Below, piece by piece: positions 24,393 through 33,593 of a stretch of 38,910 nt of DNA (the stretch's first letter is position 1; every line of letters begins with the position of its first letter). The position numbers and the translations under genes are program-made. Origin of the DNA: Gammaproteobacteria bacterium (GTDB lineage Bacteria > Pseudomonadota > Gammaproteobacteria > Steroidobacterales > Steroidobacteraceae); NCBI GenBank assembly GCA_023265875.1, contig JAHFSF010000005.1, positions 1-38,910 of the forward strand, given 5' to 3'. The notes beneath the pieces are model-generated. The model ran no database searches, was not told where the DNA came from, and saw nothing but the letters and a program-made list of their open reading frames with translations.

Positions 24393-26390
24393 ATGAGGCG
24401 GATCTGCCTCGCATTGATCGTGTGCGCACTGCCACTATCTGCGCTCTCCGACGACAGGCGTTTCGACATCGACGACCTGCTCCGCATCGCCGATCTCACG
24501 GAACCGGCGTTCTCGCCGGATGGCGAATTCCTCGTCTACACCGTCTCGACGAATGACCTCGACAAGGACGAGCCACGGTCAGAAATCTGGCGCGTGCGCT
24601 GGGATGGCAACGATCGCCGCCGGTTGACGCAGACGCCCGCTGGCAGCGCGTGGCACGCCGAGTGGAGCCCCGACGGACAACGGATCGCGTTCCTGTCCGA
24701 CCGCGGCGGCGAGGATGCGACGACGCAGGTCTGGGTGATGCCGGCCGCCGGCGGCGAGGCCGAGAAATTCACGGACTTCCCCGGCGGTGTCCTCGACTAT
24801 ACCTGGGCGCCGGATGGCCGCCGGCTTGCCATCATCGCGCGCGACCCGGAGCGGCCCGCGGGAGCCGCGAAACCGCCGAAGCCGGCGCCGATTGTCATCG
24901 ATCGCTACCAGTTCGAGGAGGACTTCATCGGCTGGCTGACGGAACGCCGCCAGCATCTCTATCTGTTCGAGTTCGAGGGCCGCAAGATGACGCCGCTGAC
25001 CGCGGGCGCGCATGACGAATACCTGCCCTCCTGGTCCCCGGACGGAAAGCAGGTCGCCTACGTGACCAGGCGCGGCGCGGATCCGGACCGCCACCGGAAC
25101 TGGGACATCTACCTCGTCGAGCCGCGCGCCGGAGCCGGGGAGCGCCCGCTCACCCGCTTCACCGGCGCCGATCTCGATCCGTACTGGGAGTCGCGGCCCG
25201 ACTGGAGCGCCGACAGCCGGCGCATCGTCTATCTGCAGGGTGGCGAGGACCGCCTGGGCGAGTACGCGCCTTCCCAACTGGCCATCATCGACGTCCAGTC
25301 CGGCGCGACGACCCTGCCTGCCGCAATTGATCGCTCCTTCACCCGGCCGCGTTTCACCCCGGATGGCAAATCGGTGCTGGCGCTGATCGAGCACAGCCGG
25401 GTAACCTGGCTGTCGCGCATCGACCTTGTGAACGGCAGGATCACGGCGCTGACTTCCGGTGCGCGCTTTGACTTCGATTTCGCGGTCGCGCCGAATGGCC
25501 GCGTTGCCGTGCTCGGCGGCGATGATCAGCATCCGCACGAAATTTCCGCTGTTGAGCGGCGCGGCCTGCGCGCCCTGGCCGACCACAATGAGTTCCTGCA
25601 GCAACGCCGCCTTGCGCCGGTCGAGCCGATCGAGTTCGACAGCGCCGACGGCACGCGTATCGACGGGTTTCTCGTGAAGCCGCTCGATTACCAGCCGGGA
25701 CGCCGCTATCCGACGATCCTCAGGCTCCACGGCGGCCCGGTTTACCAGTTCAGCCATGAATTCATGGCGGACTGGCAGGTTTTTGCCGCGCAGGGTTACG
25801 CCGTCCTGGCCGCGAATCCGCGCGGCGGCTCCGGCCGCGGCCTCGAATTCGCAACCGCGATCTACGCCGACTGGGGCAACAAGGATGTGGCCGACGTGCT
25901 GGCTGCGGTAGATCATGCCGTCGCGCTCGGCATCGCCGACCCGGAACGCCTGGGAGTCGGCGGCCGCAGCTACGGCGGCATGCTGACCAACTACGTGATC
26001 GCGCGCGATGCCCGGTTCAAGGCTGCCATCAGCGGCGCCGGCGAGTCCAACATCATCGGGATGTACGGCACCGACCAGTACATCGATGAATACGAGCATG
26101 AGCTCGGCAAGCCCTGGGTCGACCGGGCCGCCTGGGACCGGGTCAGCTTTCCGTTCCTGCACGCCGACCGGATCACGACGCCGACGCTGTTCTATTGCGA
26201 GGAACGCGACGTCAACGTGCCCTGCATCGGCAGCCAGCAGATGTACCAGGCGCTGCGCTCACTCGGCGTGCCGACGCAACTCGTGGTCTATCCGGGCGAG
26301 TGGCATCCGGTCACCGTGCCGAGCTACCTGCGCGACCGCATGCAGCGGCAGCTGGACTGGTACGGCCGTTACTTGAGCAGCCGCCCGTAG
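24393..26390 (+). CDS. Secreted S9-family serine peptidase (prolyl-oligopeptidase/acylaminoacyl-peptidase type)
   Basis: A 665-residue exported peptidase. Signal peptide MRRICLALIVCALPLSALS. An N-terminal seven-bladed propeller (SPDGEFLVYTVST, SPDGQRIAFLSDRGGED, APDGRRLAIIARD and SPDGKQVAYVTRR repeats, about 40-390) is followed by an alpha/beta-hydrolase domain (about 410-665). Catalytic triad: Ser526 in GGRSYGGM, Asp606 in EERDVNVP and His638 in PGEWHP. The oxyanion region HGGPVY is in place. Family members remove dipeptides or acyl-amino acids from short peptides. The ATG at 24393 was chosen because it starts the signal peptide. A longer frame upstream lacks one. It follows the PHP hydrolase by 11 bases, so it is the last gene of the operon, and it faces the DmpA-type peptidase with a 22-base overlap. 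Confidence 0.92.
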   Translation: MRRICLALIVCALPLSALSDDRRFDIDDLLRIADLTEPAFSPDGEFLVYTVSTNDLDKDEPRSEIWRVRWDGNDRRRLTQTPAGSAWHAEWSPDGQRIAFLSDRGGEDATTQVWVMPAAGGEAEKFTDFPGGVLDYTWAPDGRRLAIIARDPERPAGAAKPPKPAPIVIDRYQFEEDFIGWLTERRQHLYLFEFEGRKMTPLTAGAHDEYLPSWSPDGKQVAYVTRRGADPDRHRNWDIYLVEPRAGAGERPLTRFTGADLDPYWESRPDWSADSRRIVYLQGGEDRLGEYAPSQLAIIDVQSGATTLPAAIDRSFTRPRFTPDGKSVLALIEHSRVTWLSRIDLVNGRITALTSGARFDFDFAVAPNGRVAVLGGDDQHPHEISAVERRGLRALADHNEFLQQRRLAPVEPIEFDSADGTRIDGFLVKPLDYQPGRRYPTILRLHGGPVYQFSHEFMADWQVFAAQGYAVLAANPRGGSGRGLEFATAIYADWGNKDVADVLAAVDHAVALGIADPERLGVGGRSYGGMLTNYVIARDARFKAAISGAGESNIIGMYGTDQYIDEYEHELGKPWVDRAAWDRVSFPFLHADRITTPTLFYCEERDVNVPCIGSQQMYQALRSLGVPTQLVVYPGEWHPVTVPSYLRDRMQRQLDWYGRYLSSRP

Positions 26391-27529
26391 TGGGACAAAA
26401 GCGCCTGCAGGTCCGCGTGCGGCAGCGCCTTCGCGTAGCGGCCTTCGGTGCCTTCCATGTCGCGCGCCGCGACCATCGCGTTGACGATCGCTTCCTCGGT
26501 CGCCTGCACGGTGGCTGCGAACAGCGGGCTGAGCTCACCGTTCGGGATGAACTCGGCGAGCGCGAGCGGTGCCCCGCGCATCGCCGCGGCATTGGCGGTC
26601 GAAAACGCGATGAAGATGTCACCCGAGCCATTGTCGGCCGTCGAACCCGTGCGCGCGAGGCCGAGCGCCGCGCGTTTCGCAATGCGCTTCAACTGGTGCG
26701 GCAGCAACGGCGCGTCCGTCGCAACCACGATGATGATCGAACCGCTCTCGGAGGCCTTCGGGTCGTTTTCGCTGTAGACACGATGTTCGCGCAGATGCTG
26801 GCCGACCGGGACGCCCGCGATGCGCAGGCCATCGCGCAGCCCGTGGTTGGCCTGGACCAGCACGCCGACGATATGTTCGCGGTTGCCAAAGGCCACGCGC
26901 CTGGACGCGGTGCCGATTCCGCACTTGAACTCATAACAGATGGTGCCGGTCCCGGCGCCGACGTTGCCCTCTTCGACCGGCCCCGCTGCTGCCTTTTCCA
27001 GCGCTTCGTCGACATGCCGGGCGCGCACGTGAAAACCATTGATGTCGTTCAGGTACCCGTCCCAGGTCTCGGCCACGACGGCCGACGACCACCAGTAGCC
27101 GGTGGCATCCGGTCGGCCCTGGCGCACGCGCCAGGCGATCGCGGCATCGTGCACGACGCCGACACTGTGCGTATTCGTGAGCAGCACCGGGCCTTCGAGT
27201 TCTCCCGATTCCTCCAGCCAGGTCGTGCCGGTCATCTCGCCCGCGCCGTTCAGCGCGAACCAAGCGCCGAAGGCGTGCAGAGCAAGGCTGTCACGGCCGC
27301 GCGGCAGGATGGCCGTGACACCCGTCCGCACCTTGCGCCCGCCATCGAGGTCCTCCATCAGGGTCACCTGTCCGACCGTCACGCCGGCCACATCGGTGAT
27401 CGCATTCAGCGGTCCCGGCACGCCGTCGAACGGTACGCCGAGTTCGCGCGCCCGCGGCCCGGCTTCGCAGGCCAGGGTCACAAGCGTCAATATCAATGTC
27501 AGGATGTAGCGCATGGCGGGGATTTTCAT
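26369..27529 (-). CDS. Secreted P1-family (DmpA/BapA-type) self-processing aminopeptidase
   Basis: A 386-residue Ntn-hydrolase-like peptidase with a signal peptide (hydrophobic core YILTLILTLVTLACEAG). Family blocks: GPLNAITDVAGVTVGQ, TGVTAILPRG, GNVGAGTGTICYEFKCGIGTASR, ESGSIIIVVATDAPLLPHQLKR, and NGSGDIFIAFSTAN. DmpA precursors cut themselves before a serine. By alignment from memory the bond here is Gly263-Ser264 in ESG-SIII, making alpha and beta chains with Ser264 as nucleophile. DmpA releases N-terminal L- or D-amino acids, and BapA relatives release beta-amino acids such as beta-alanine. Either would feed the transaminase operon. An internal ATG at 27514 is an alternative start; neither start has a good ribosome binding site. 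It is convergent with the S9 peptidase and upstream-divergent from the amidohydrolase. Confidence 0.9.
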   Translation of the reverse strand: MKIPAMRYILTLILTLVTLACEAGPRARELGVPFDGVPGPLNAITDVAGVTVGQVTLMEDLDGGRKVRTGVTAILPRGRDSLALHAFGAWFALNGAGEMTGTTWLEESGELEGPVLLTNTHSVGVVHDAAIAWRVRQGRPDATGYWWSSAVVAETWDGYLNDINGFHVRARHVDEALEKAAAGPVEEGNVGAGTGTICYEFKCGIGTASRRVAFGNREHIVGVLVQANHGLRDGLRIAGVPVGQHLREHRVYSENDPKASESGSIIIVVATDAPLLPHQLKRIAKRAALGLARTGSTADNGSGDIFIAFSTANAAAMRGAPLALAEFIPNGELSPLFAATVQATEEAIVNAMVAARDMEGTEGRYAKALPHADLQALLSHYGRLLK

Positions 27530-27696
27530 GGGCCGTATTGACTCGGCACCGACATGCTAGCGCAGGATCGCACCCTCGTGCTGGCCCGCGGCTGGACCAA
27601 TGGCCTGCCCTGCTTGCATTCGGCACTGACCCAGGCCCTTGATTACCGCAGCTACAATGTGGAAGTCGCCGATTCCCAGTCGGTCGGAGTCCCAAA

Positions 27697-29004
27697 ATGA
27701 ACGTGCGGCAGATCCTCCACTCCTGGTTGCTCGCCATCACGATCCTGCTCACCGCGCCGCAGGCTGTTGCCGAAACGGTGATCGTGCGCGCCGGCCGCCT
27801 GCTCGACGTCGAGAGTGGTGGTTATCTGCAGGACCAGGCGATCCGCATCGAGGACGGTCGCGTCATATCGGTCGGACCGTACCGCGCGACATCTCCCGCC
27901 GATGCGCACCTGATCGACTGGTCGGCCAACACCGTGCTGCCGGGACTGATCGATCTGCACACGCACCTGATCGGCCCCAACTCCTCGAGCAATGTGCTCG
28001 CACCGCTCCTGACCTCCGAATCACAGGATGTGCTGCTCGGCGTGACCCACGCGCGCGCAACGCTTGCGGCGGGTTTCACGACTGTGCGCGATGTAGGAAC
28101 CTACCGGGCCTTCACGGACGTTGCGCTACGCGATGCCATCGCCGCTGGTGTCGTCCCCGGGCCACGCATGTTCGTCGCGGGCGCCTATATCACGGTCAGC
28201 AAAGGCGGTGGGGAGCTGACCGGAATGGCGCCGGATGTCGTCGTGCCCGCCGACATGCGTCGCGGTGTTGCCAATTCCGCAAACGAGGTTCGTCAGCGCG
28301 TGCGCGAGCTGCTGGCTGGAGGCGCCAATTTCATCAAGGTCATCGCAACCGGAGCCGTATTCACATCCGGTACCAAGCCGTCCGCCCCCGAATTCACCGA
28401 GGCGGAATTGCGGGCTGCGGTCGAGGAAGCGGCGAATGCCGGCACTTATGTGATCGCCCATGCCCACAGCGCCGAGGGCATCAAGCGCGCGGTGCGCGCC
28501 GGCGTTCACTCGATCGAACATGCCTCCTACCTCGACGACGAAGGTATCGCGCTGCTGCTCGAGCACGGTACCTGGCTGGTCGAGGACGTCTACAACGGCG
28601 ATTACACCGAAGAAGTCGGCCGCCGCCAGGGCTGGTCCGGGGAAATCATGCGCAAGAACCGCGAGACGACCGATATCCAGCGCGTCGGTTTCGGAAAGGC
28701 CGTACGGGCCGGCGTGAAAATCGGCTTCGGCACCGATGCCGGCATATTTCCGCACGGCGAAAATGCCCGGCAGTTCGCGTACATGGTGCGGTTCGGGCTG
28801 ACGCCGCTTGGCGCGATCCGTGCAGCGACGATCGATGCGGCCCGGTGCCTTGGCCAGGAGCGTGAACTCGGCTCGATCGCGCCCGGAAAATTCGCCGACC
28901 TGATCGCCGTGGACGGCGATCCGCTCAAGGACATTGAGACGTTGCGCAGGATCGCCGGCGTCATCAAGGAAGGCAGGCTGTTCCACGCGGAGGACGACCG
29001 ATGA
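27697..29004 (+). CDS. Secreted metal-dependent amidohydrolase, Xaa-Pro dipeptidase-like
   Basis: A 435-residue amidohydrolase-superfamily enzyme with a signal peptide (HSWLLAITILLTAPQAVA, cut before Glu26). Metal ligands are in place: His88 and His90 (DLHTH), a likely carboxylated Lys215 (FIKVIATG), His256/His258 (AHAH), His276 (HSIEH) and Asp348 (FGTDAG). This pattern, with binuclear zinc, Lys bridge and the IKVIATGAV segment, is that of the bacterial prolidase-like group that cleaves Xaa-Pro, Xaa-Lys or Xaa-Arg dipeptides, and of imidazolonepropionase relatives. The 167-base stretch before it holds a TACAAT hexamer (27653-27658) but no convincing -35. The next gene, a permease, overlaps by ATGA, so dipeptide cleavage and amino-acid uptake look linked. 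Confidence 0.87.
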   Translation: MNVRQILHSWLLAITILLTAPQAVAETVIVRAGRLLDVESGGYLQDQAIRIEDGRVISVGPYRATSPADAHLIDWSANTVLPGLIDLHTHLIGPNSSSNVLAPLLTSESQDVLLGVTHARATLAAGFTTVRDVGTYRAFTDVALRDAIAAGVVPGPRMFVAGAYITVSKGGGELTGMAPDVVVPADMRRGVANSANEVRQRVRELLAGGANFIKVIATGAVFTSGTKPSAPEFTEAELRAAVEEAANAGTYVIAHAHSAEGIKRAVRAGVHSIEHASYLDDEGIALLLEHGTWLVEDVYNGDYTEEVGRRQGWSGEIMRKNRETTDIQRVGFGKAVRAGVKIGFGTDAGIFPHGENARQFAYMVRFGLTPLGAIRAATIDAARCLGQERELGSIAPGKFADLIAVDGDPLKDIETLRRIAGVIKEGRLFHAEDDR

Positions 29005-30320
29005 ACCAGCGCGAGCTCGGATTCTGGATGTGCACGGCTCTCGTGGTCGGCAACATGATCGGCATGGGCATCTTCGTGCTGCCCGCCTCGCTTGCGCCGT
29101 TCGGCTTCAACGCCTTCCTCGGCTGGGCCGCGACGGTCCTCGGCTGCGTGCTGCTCGCGGTGGTCTTCATGATTCTCGTGCGGCGGATGCCGGAAGCCGA
29201 CGGCCCATTCGCCTACATTCGCGCGACGCTCGGCGAGACGGTGGCGTTCGCCGCATTATGGTGCTACTGGATCTCCATCTGGATCGCCAATGCGGCCCTC
29301 GCGGTCGGCGCCGCGGGCTACATCACGGGCCTGGTCCCGTCGCTCGGGCGCATTCCGCCGGCCATCATCGCCGCGAGCCTCGTGTGGCTCTTCGTACTGG
29401 TCAACCTGTTCGGGGCGCGCTCCGGCGGCCGTATGCAGGTACTGACGGTCGCGCTCAAACTCGTGCCGCTCGGCCTCGTGATCCTGCTCGGCCTGTGGAC
29501 GCTCGTCGTCGATCCCATGGCCTACGCGGCGAATGTCCCGACCGTGCCAATCAACCTGCATGACACGATGGCCGCCTCGACGATTGCGCTGTTCGCAATG
29601 CTCGGCATCGAATCCGCGACAGTGCCGGCCGGCCGCGTGCAGAATCCCGAGAAGACGATTCCACGGGCAACGATCGTCGGCACGCTGCTGACGGCCGGTG
29701 TCTACATTGCCGTCACAGCCATTTCGACGCTGCTGGTGCCACAGGAGACGCTCGCAGCTTCGAATGCCCCTTTCGTCGACGTGCTCGACCGGCTGCTGGG
29801 CGTTGGCAATGGGCGATGGCTCGCCCTGTTCGTCGTCATCAGCGGCCTCGGCTGCATCAATGGGTGGACACTCGTGGTCGCTGAATTGACGTGCACGCTC
29901 GCCTCGCGGCAATTGCTGCCGCCGGTCTTCGCAAAACGCAATCGCCCCGGCGCACCCGCGCCCGCCCTGCTGCTGGTCGGTCTGCTCAGCACGGGCGTCG
30001 CGCTGCTGAACTACCGGGAGTCGCTGGTCAAGGGTTTCACCTTCCTCAGCATCATCACGACCGCCGCCAATCTGCCGGTGTACCTGTGCTGCTCGCTGGG
30101 TCTCCTGTGGCTATGGCAGCGCGATCGTGCCGGCCTGCCGCGCCTCACCTGGCTGTACGGCGCCGGCGGCCTGGCATTCTCGATCTACGCTTTCATCGGC
30201 GTCGGCACCGAGCCCTTCTTGTGGGCGCTCGCCCTCGCCTCCGTCGGCGTGCCGGTCTATTTCTGGATGCGCCATCGCCATCCACCGGCTGCGGTCGCTG
30301 CGTCCACGCTGCCGCCGTGA
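29001..30320 (+). CDS. APC-superfamily amino-acid permease
   Basis: A 439-residue inner-membrane protein with about 12 hydrophobic helices. The first helix carries GNMIGMGIFVLPASLAPFG, the unwound Gly-rich substrate-binding motif of APC transporters (as in AdiC). Helix 6 has ALFAMLGIESATVPAGRVQNPEKTIPRA, the matching conserved segment. It most resembles the basic amino acid/polyamine antiporter (APA) subgroup, which exchanges an amino acid for its decarboxylation product or imports by proton symport. No decarboxylase gene is nearby, so uptake is the simpler idea. It is coupled to the secreted dipeptidase by an ATGA overlap, which suggests it imports the amino acids that enzyme releases. The substrate is not predictable by eye. 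Confidence 0.88.
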   Translation: MNQRELGFWMCTALVVGNMIGMGIFVLPASLAPFGFNAFLGWAATVLGCVLLAVVFMILVRRMPEADGPFAYIRATLGETVAFAALWCYWISIWIANAALAVGAAGYITGLVPSLGRIPPAIIAASLVWLFVLVNLFGARSGGRMQVLTVALKLVPLGLVILLGLWTLVVDPMAYAANVPTVPINLHDTMAASTIALFAMLGIESATVPAGRVQNPEKTIPRATIVGTLLTAGVYIAVTAISTLLVPQETLAASNAPFVDVLDRLLGVGNGRWLALFVVISGLGCINGWTLVVAELTCTLASRQLLPPVFAKRNRPGAPAPALLLVGLLSTGVALLNYRESLVKGFTFLSIITTAANLPVYLCCSLGLLWLWQRDRAGLPRLTWLYGAGGLAFSIYAFIGVGTEPFLWALALASVGVPVYFWMRHRHPPAAVAASTLPP

Positions 30321-30342
30321 GCCAGGAATCGAGGCTGAGCGG

Positions 30343-31347
30343 ATGCGGCACAACAAGAAACTCGCACTGATCGGCGACATCGGCGGCAGCAATGCACGAT
30401 TCGCGCTGACCGACCCGGCAGCGCCACAACCGGAGTTGCTGCAGCAACAAAATCTGCCCGCATCCGAGTTCGCCAGCCTGCAGCAGGCCGCGGGTTTCTA
30501 CTTGCGGTCGGCCGGCGTCAACCCGCAGCGGGCGTCGCTCGCCGTGGCCTGCCCTGTAAGTGGCGACGCTGTTCGCCTCACCAACCGCAGCTGGGCCTTC
30601 AGCAGGGAAGAATTGCGCCGTGCGCTCGGCTTCGACGAACTCCTGGTGCTGAACGACTTTGGCGCCGCCGCCCGGACCATTCCCGCCCTCGGCGACAACG
30701 ACCGGGTAGTGCTGTATGGCGCGCTGCCTACACCGCCACGCGGCCCAGTCAGCGTCCTGGGCCCGGGTACGGGCCTCGGCGTTGCGTTATTGGTCGGCAA
30801 TCAGCAATCGGGCTGGCGGGTCGTGGAGACCGAGGGCGGGCACGTCAGCTTCGCGCCACAGGATTCAGAAGACTCTCTCGTCGCCGCGTGGCTCGCTGCC
30901 CGCCACGGCCGTGTCTCCAATGAGCGGCTGTTGTCTGGCATCGGACTATCGCAAATCGATGCCGCGCTCGCCGGCCGCAACCCGGATCGGGCCTCGACGC
31001 CTGATGCCTCGCTGCGCGACCCTGCCGCCATCGTCGCCGCCGCAGTGGCCGGCAACGACGTCTCAGCCCGACGTACCCTGGCCCGGTTTTGCGCCGTTCT
31101 CGGCAGCGTGTCCGGTGACGCCGCATTGATTCACGGCGCCCAGTCAGTCGCTATTGCGGGTGGCATCGTGCCGCGCTTCATCCCGTTCCTGCGATCGAGC
31201 GCATTTCGCGAGCGCTTCCTCAACAAGGGTCGTTTCGCCGTCTACCTGGAATCGGTCGCCATCCAGGTGGTCACGCACCCTGCCCCTGGCCTGCTCGGCG
31301 CCGCCCTGGCGCTACGCACCGAAAGACCTGGGCATCCGTCGCCATGA
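30343..31347 (+). CDS. glk: Glucokinase
   Basis: A 334-residue cytosolic glucokinase of the bacterial Glk (ASKHA) family, which phosphorylates glucose with ATP to glucose 6-phosphate. Hallmarks: LIGDIGGSNARFAL at the N-terminus (ATP phosphate loop), the LVLNDFGAAA segment with the catalytic Asp, VLGPGTGLGVALL (second phosphate site), VVETEGGHVSFAP (glucose-binding Glu-Gly-Gly-His), and IAGGIVPRF near the C-terminus. The start at 30343 has GAGG at 30331-30334. It follows the permease by 22 bases, so it may be transcribed with it although it has no obvious link to peptide use. Length is close to E. coli Glk (321). Confidence 0.93.
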   Translation: MRHNKKLALIGDIGGSNARFALTDPAAPQPELLQQQNLPASEFASLQQAAGFYLRSAGVNPQRASLAVACPVSGDAVRLTNRSWAFSREELRRALGFDELLVLNDFGAAARTIPALGDNDRVVLYGALPTPPRGPVSVLGPGTGLGVALLVGNQQSGWRVVETEGGHVSFAPQDSEDSLVAAWLAARHGRVSNERLLSGIGLSQIDAALAGRNPDRASTPDASLRDPAAIVAAAVAGNDVSARRTLARFCAVLGSVSGDAALIHGAQSVAIAGGIVPRFIPFLRSSAFRERFLNKGRFAVYLESVAIQVVTHPAPGLLGAALALRTERPGHPSP

Positions 31348-31461
31348 CCGCCGGGGCCGCTGCCACACACGCCGTCGAGGCACTTGCTCGGCTAAGCTAC
31401 CGACTCAGACGATGGTGCGGCAATCCCTGAACATCAGTCCGATCGCCCGGTGGGTCGACAT

Positions 31462-32226
31462 ATGCGACAAGCTGCTAACGACGACGCTGACGGTCACGGC
31501 CCGAAGCGCAATCTCGAGTACCTCGGCGAGTACTACGCAGGCTCGACCGTCGCCGACTACGACCGCAAGCGCGAGGGCCGCGGGAGTTGGCAGGCGGAAC
31601 AGCGGGCGCTGGATGATTTCCTGGGCATCATTGCGCTGCCGCCGGGAAGTGCAGTACTCGACGTGCCGGTCGGCACCGGCCGGTTTCTCGAAACCTACGC
31701 GCGGCTCGGCTTTGGCGTGACAGGCATCGACATCTCGACTGACATGGTCTCGACGACCCGCAAGCGCGGCGCCGCAATTGGCCTGAAAGACGCCGTCTTC
31801 GAGCTCGGCGACGCCAGCCGGCTTCGGCTCGCAGACAAGAGCATGGATCTCGCGGTATCCGTCCGCTTCCTGAATCACCTGGAACTCGACACCATCCGCA
31901 CCGTCATCGCGGAACTGGCGCGCGTGTCACGCCATTTCCTGATCCTTCATGCACGGGTTGCGCTGGTTCAAGACGGTGATTTCGGCTCCGGCACGGCGCT
32001 GAATGCCGCACGCCGGGGCGCTGAACAACTGGCGGCGCTCGCCGCCCGGTTGTTCAAGAAGAAGAAGGTTGCGGACCGCGCCGCGACGATTCACGCGGCT
32101 GCCGACCTCTACGGCGTCTTCGAGCGCGCGGGCTTACGCGTCCTCAAGGACGTCAGCGTCAACCGTCGCGCCCATCTCGGCTTCGAGGCGCGGATGTATC
32201 TGCTCGCGGTTGACCCAGCGCGATAG
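31462..32226 (+). CDS. Class I SAM-dependent methyltransferase
   Basis: A 254-residue Rossmann-type methyltransferase. SAM-binding motif I is VLDVPVGTGRFLE, preceded by the GEYYAGSTVADYDRKREGRGSW lead typical of the Methyltransf_11/25 group. Acidic motif II is TGIDISTDMV, and GDASRLRLADKSMDLAVSVRFLNHL carries motifs III and IV. The C-terminal part has a Lys-rich patch (FKKKKV) and ends in a beta strand, LGFEARMYLLAVD. The substrate is unknown. The ATG at 31462 has GGTGGG at 31449-31454. A GTG twelve bases earlier is a weaker alternative. The gene is convergent with mnmE, 14 bases apart. The 114 bases before it hold no feature I could recognise. Confidence 0.8.
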   Translation: MRQAANDDADGHGPKRNLEYLGEYYAGSTVADYDRKREGRGSWQAEQRALDDFLGIIALPPGSAVLDVPVGTGRFLETYARLGFGVTGIDISTDMVSTTRKRGAAIGLKDAVFELGDASRLRLADKSMDLAVSVRFLNHLELDTIRTVIAELARVSRHFLILHARVALVQDGDFGSGTALNAARRGAEQLAALAARLFKKKKVADRAATIHAAADLYGVFERAGLRVLKDVSVNRRAHLGFEARMYLLAVDPAR

Positions 32227-32240
32227 CGAAATCCGCGTGG

Positions 32241-33569
32241 TCATTTCCCGATGCAGAAACTCGAGAAGATCGAGCCGAGCAGATCATCGCTCGTGACTTC
32301 GCCCGTGATCTCGCCCAGCGCCCGCTGCGCAAGGCGCAAGTCCTCGGCCACGAGTTCGAAAGCCGCGCGCTCCGCCAGCCGCGCCTTGGCCGATTCCAAT
32401 AGTCGCCGGGCGCGCTCGAGTGCATCGAGGTGGCGCCGCCTTGCCGAATACGCGCCGGCATCACCGGAGCGGTAACCGGCCGCAGCCTTCAATCGTTCGC
32501 GCAGGGCCGGCAGGCCCGCGCCGGTCAGCGCCGAGATGGCGACGCCGGCGGCCGCGGGTGGCGCAGCAAGGTCGATCTTGTTCCATACCGTCAGCACCGG
32601 CGGATCCTGCCGCAGCGATTCGAGTTCGCCAGCGGCCGCGCCGATGCTGGCGTCCACTACGTACAGCACGAGGTCTGCGCGGCGCATCTCGGCACGCGCG
32701 CGCCGTATTCCCTCCTCTTCGATCGCTTCGGAGCTTTCGCGGAGTCCCGCCGTATCGATCACGTGCAGGGGAAGCCCGTCAATGACGATCTTCTCGCGCA
32801 GCACGTCGCGCGTCGTGCCCGGGAATTCCGTCACGATGGCGGCCGGGTGCCCCGCCAGCGCATTCAGCAGACTCGACTTGCCGGCATTCGGGCGACCGGC
32901 GATGACGACGGACAATCCTTCACTGAGCGCGCGGCCCTGGCGCGCGGCCTGCCCGATGCTTTCGAATCGCGCCTCGATGTCGGCCAGCCGCACGCGCACC
33001 TCGGCACTCTCGAGAAATTCGGCATCCTCATCGGGAAAATCGATCGCCGCCTCGATGAAGACCCGCAGCTCCATGATGCGCTGGGCGAGCGCGGCCACTT
33101 CCCGGGAGAACTCGCCCGCCAGCGATCCGAGCGCCGCCCGCGCGGCCTCTGCGGAACCGGCCCCGATCAGGTCAGCGATCGCCTCCGCCTGGGCAAGATC
33201 GATCTTGTCATTGAGGAATGCGCGCTCTGTGAATTCGCCGGGGCGCGCCATGCGCGCGCCGAGTTCGATTGCCCGCGCCACCAGCAGGTCCATGACGACC
33301 GGGCCGCCGTGTCCATGAAGCTCCAGCACATCCTCGCCAGTGAATGAGCGCGGGGCCGGGAAATAGAGCGCCAGGCCGCTATCGATTGCCTGGCCCTTGA
33401 CATCCCTGAAGTCGGCGGAGCTCGCGTAGCGCGGTGGTGGCATCCGTCCCACGATGGCTTCGCCGATCGCGCATGTCGCCGGCCCGGAAATCCGCACGAT
33501 GCCGATGCCGCCGCGGCCGGGCGGTGTCGCTGCTGCAACGATGGTGTCGGTGTCAGCGCGGGTCAGCAT
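32241..33569 (-). CDS. mnmE: tRNA modification GTPase MnmE (TrmE)
   Basis: MnmE is the folate-binding, potassium-stimulated GTPase that works with MnmG in wobble-uridine modification. This 442-residue protein has the N-terminal tetrahydrofolate-binding domain (DTIVAAATPPGRGGIGIVRISG, about 1-120), the central helical region, and a G domain inserted at about 215-370: G1 GRPNAGKSS 225-233, G2 region with GTTRD 251-255, DTAG 272-275, NKID 330-333. The C-terminal tetrapeptide is CIGK, whose Cys439 is the catalytic cysteine of the CxGK motif. It is downstream of yidC in the usual origin-proximal order, but mnmG, usually its immediate partner, lies about 30 kb away in the same orientation. Confidence 0.97.
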   Translation of the reverse strand: MLTRADTDTIVAAATPPGRGGIGIVRISGPATCAIGEAIVGRMPPPRYASSADFRDVKGQAIDSGLALYFPAPRSFTGEDVLELHGHGGPVVMDLLVARAIELGARMARPGEFTERAFLNDKIDLAQAEAIADLIGAGSAEAARAALGSLAGEFSREVAALAQRIMELRVFIEAAIDFPDEDAEFLESAEVRVRLADIEARFESIGQAARQGRALSEGLSVVIAGRPNAGKSSLLNALAGHPAAIVTEFPGTTRDVLREKIVIDGLPLHVIDTAGLRESSEAIEEEGIRRARAEMRRADLVLYVVDASIGAAAGELESLRQDPPVLTVWNKIDLAAPPAAAGVAISALTGAGLPALRERLKAAAGYRSGDAGAYSARRRHLDALERARRLLESAKARLAERAAFELVAEDLRLAQRALGEITGEVTSDDLLGSIFSSFCIGK

Positions 33570-33593
33570 GTTGCGACGCCCACCGCACGCGTT

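Noticed and set aside
27653-27658. TACAAT as -10 promoter element for the amidohydrolase
   Set aside because: No -35 hexamer at a workable distance. It is mentioned only in the gene entry.
31348-31461. Possible small gene or terminator between glk and the methyltransferase
   Set aside because: No ribosome binding site with a sustained frame and no GC-rich hairpin with T-run was visible.
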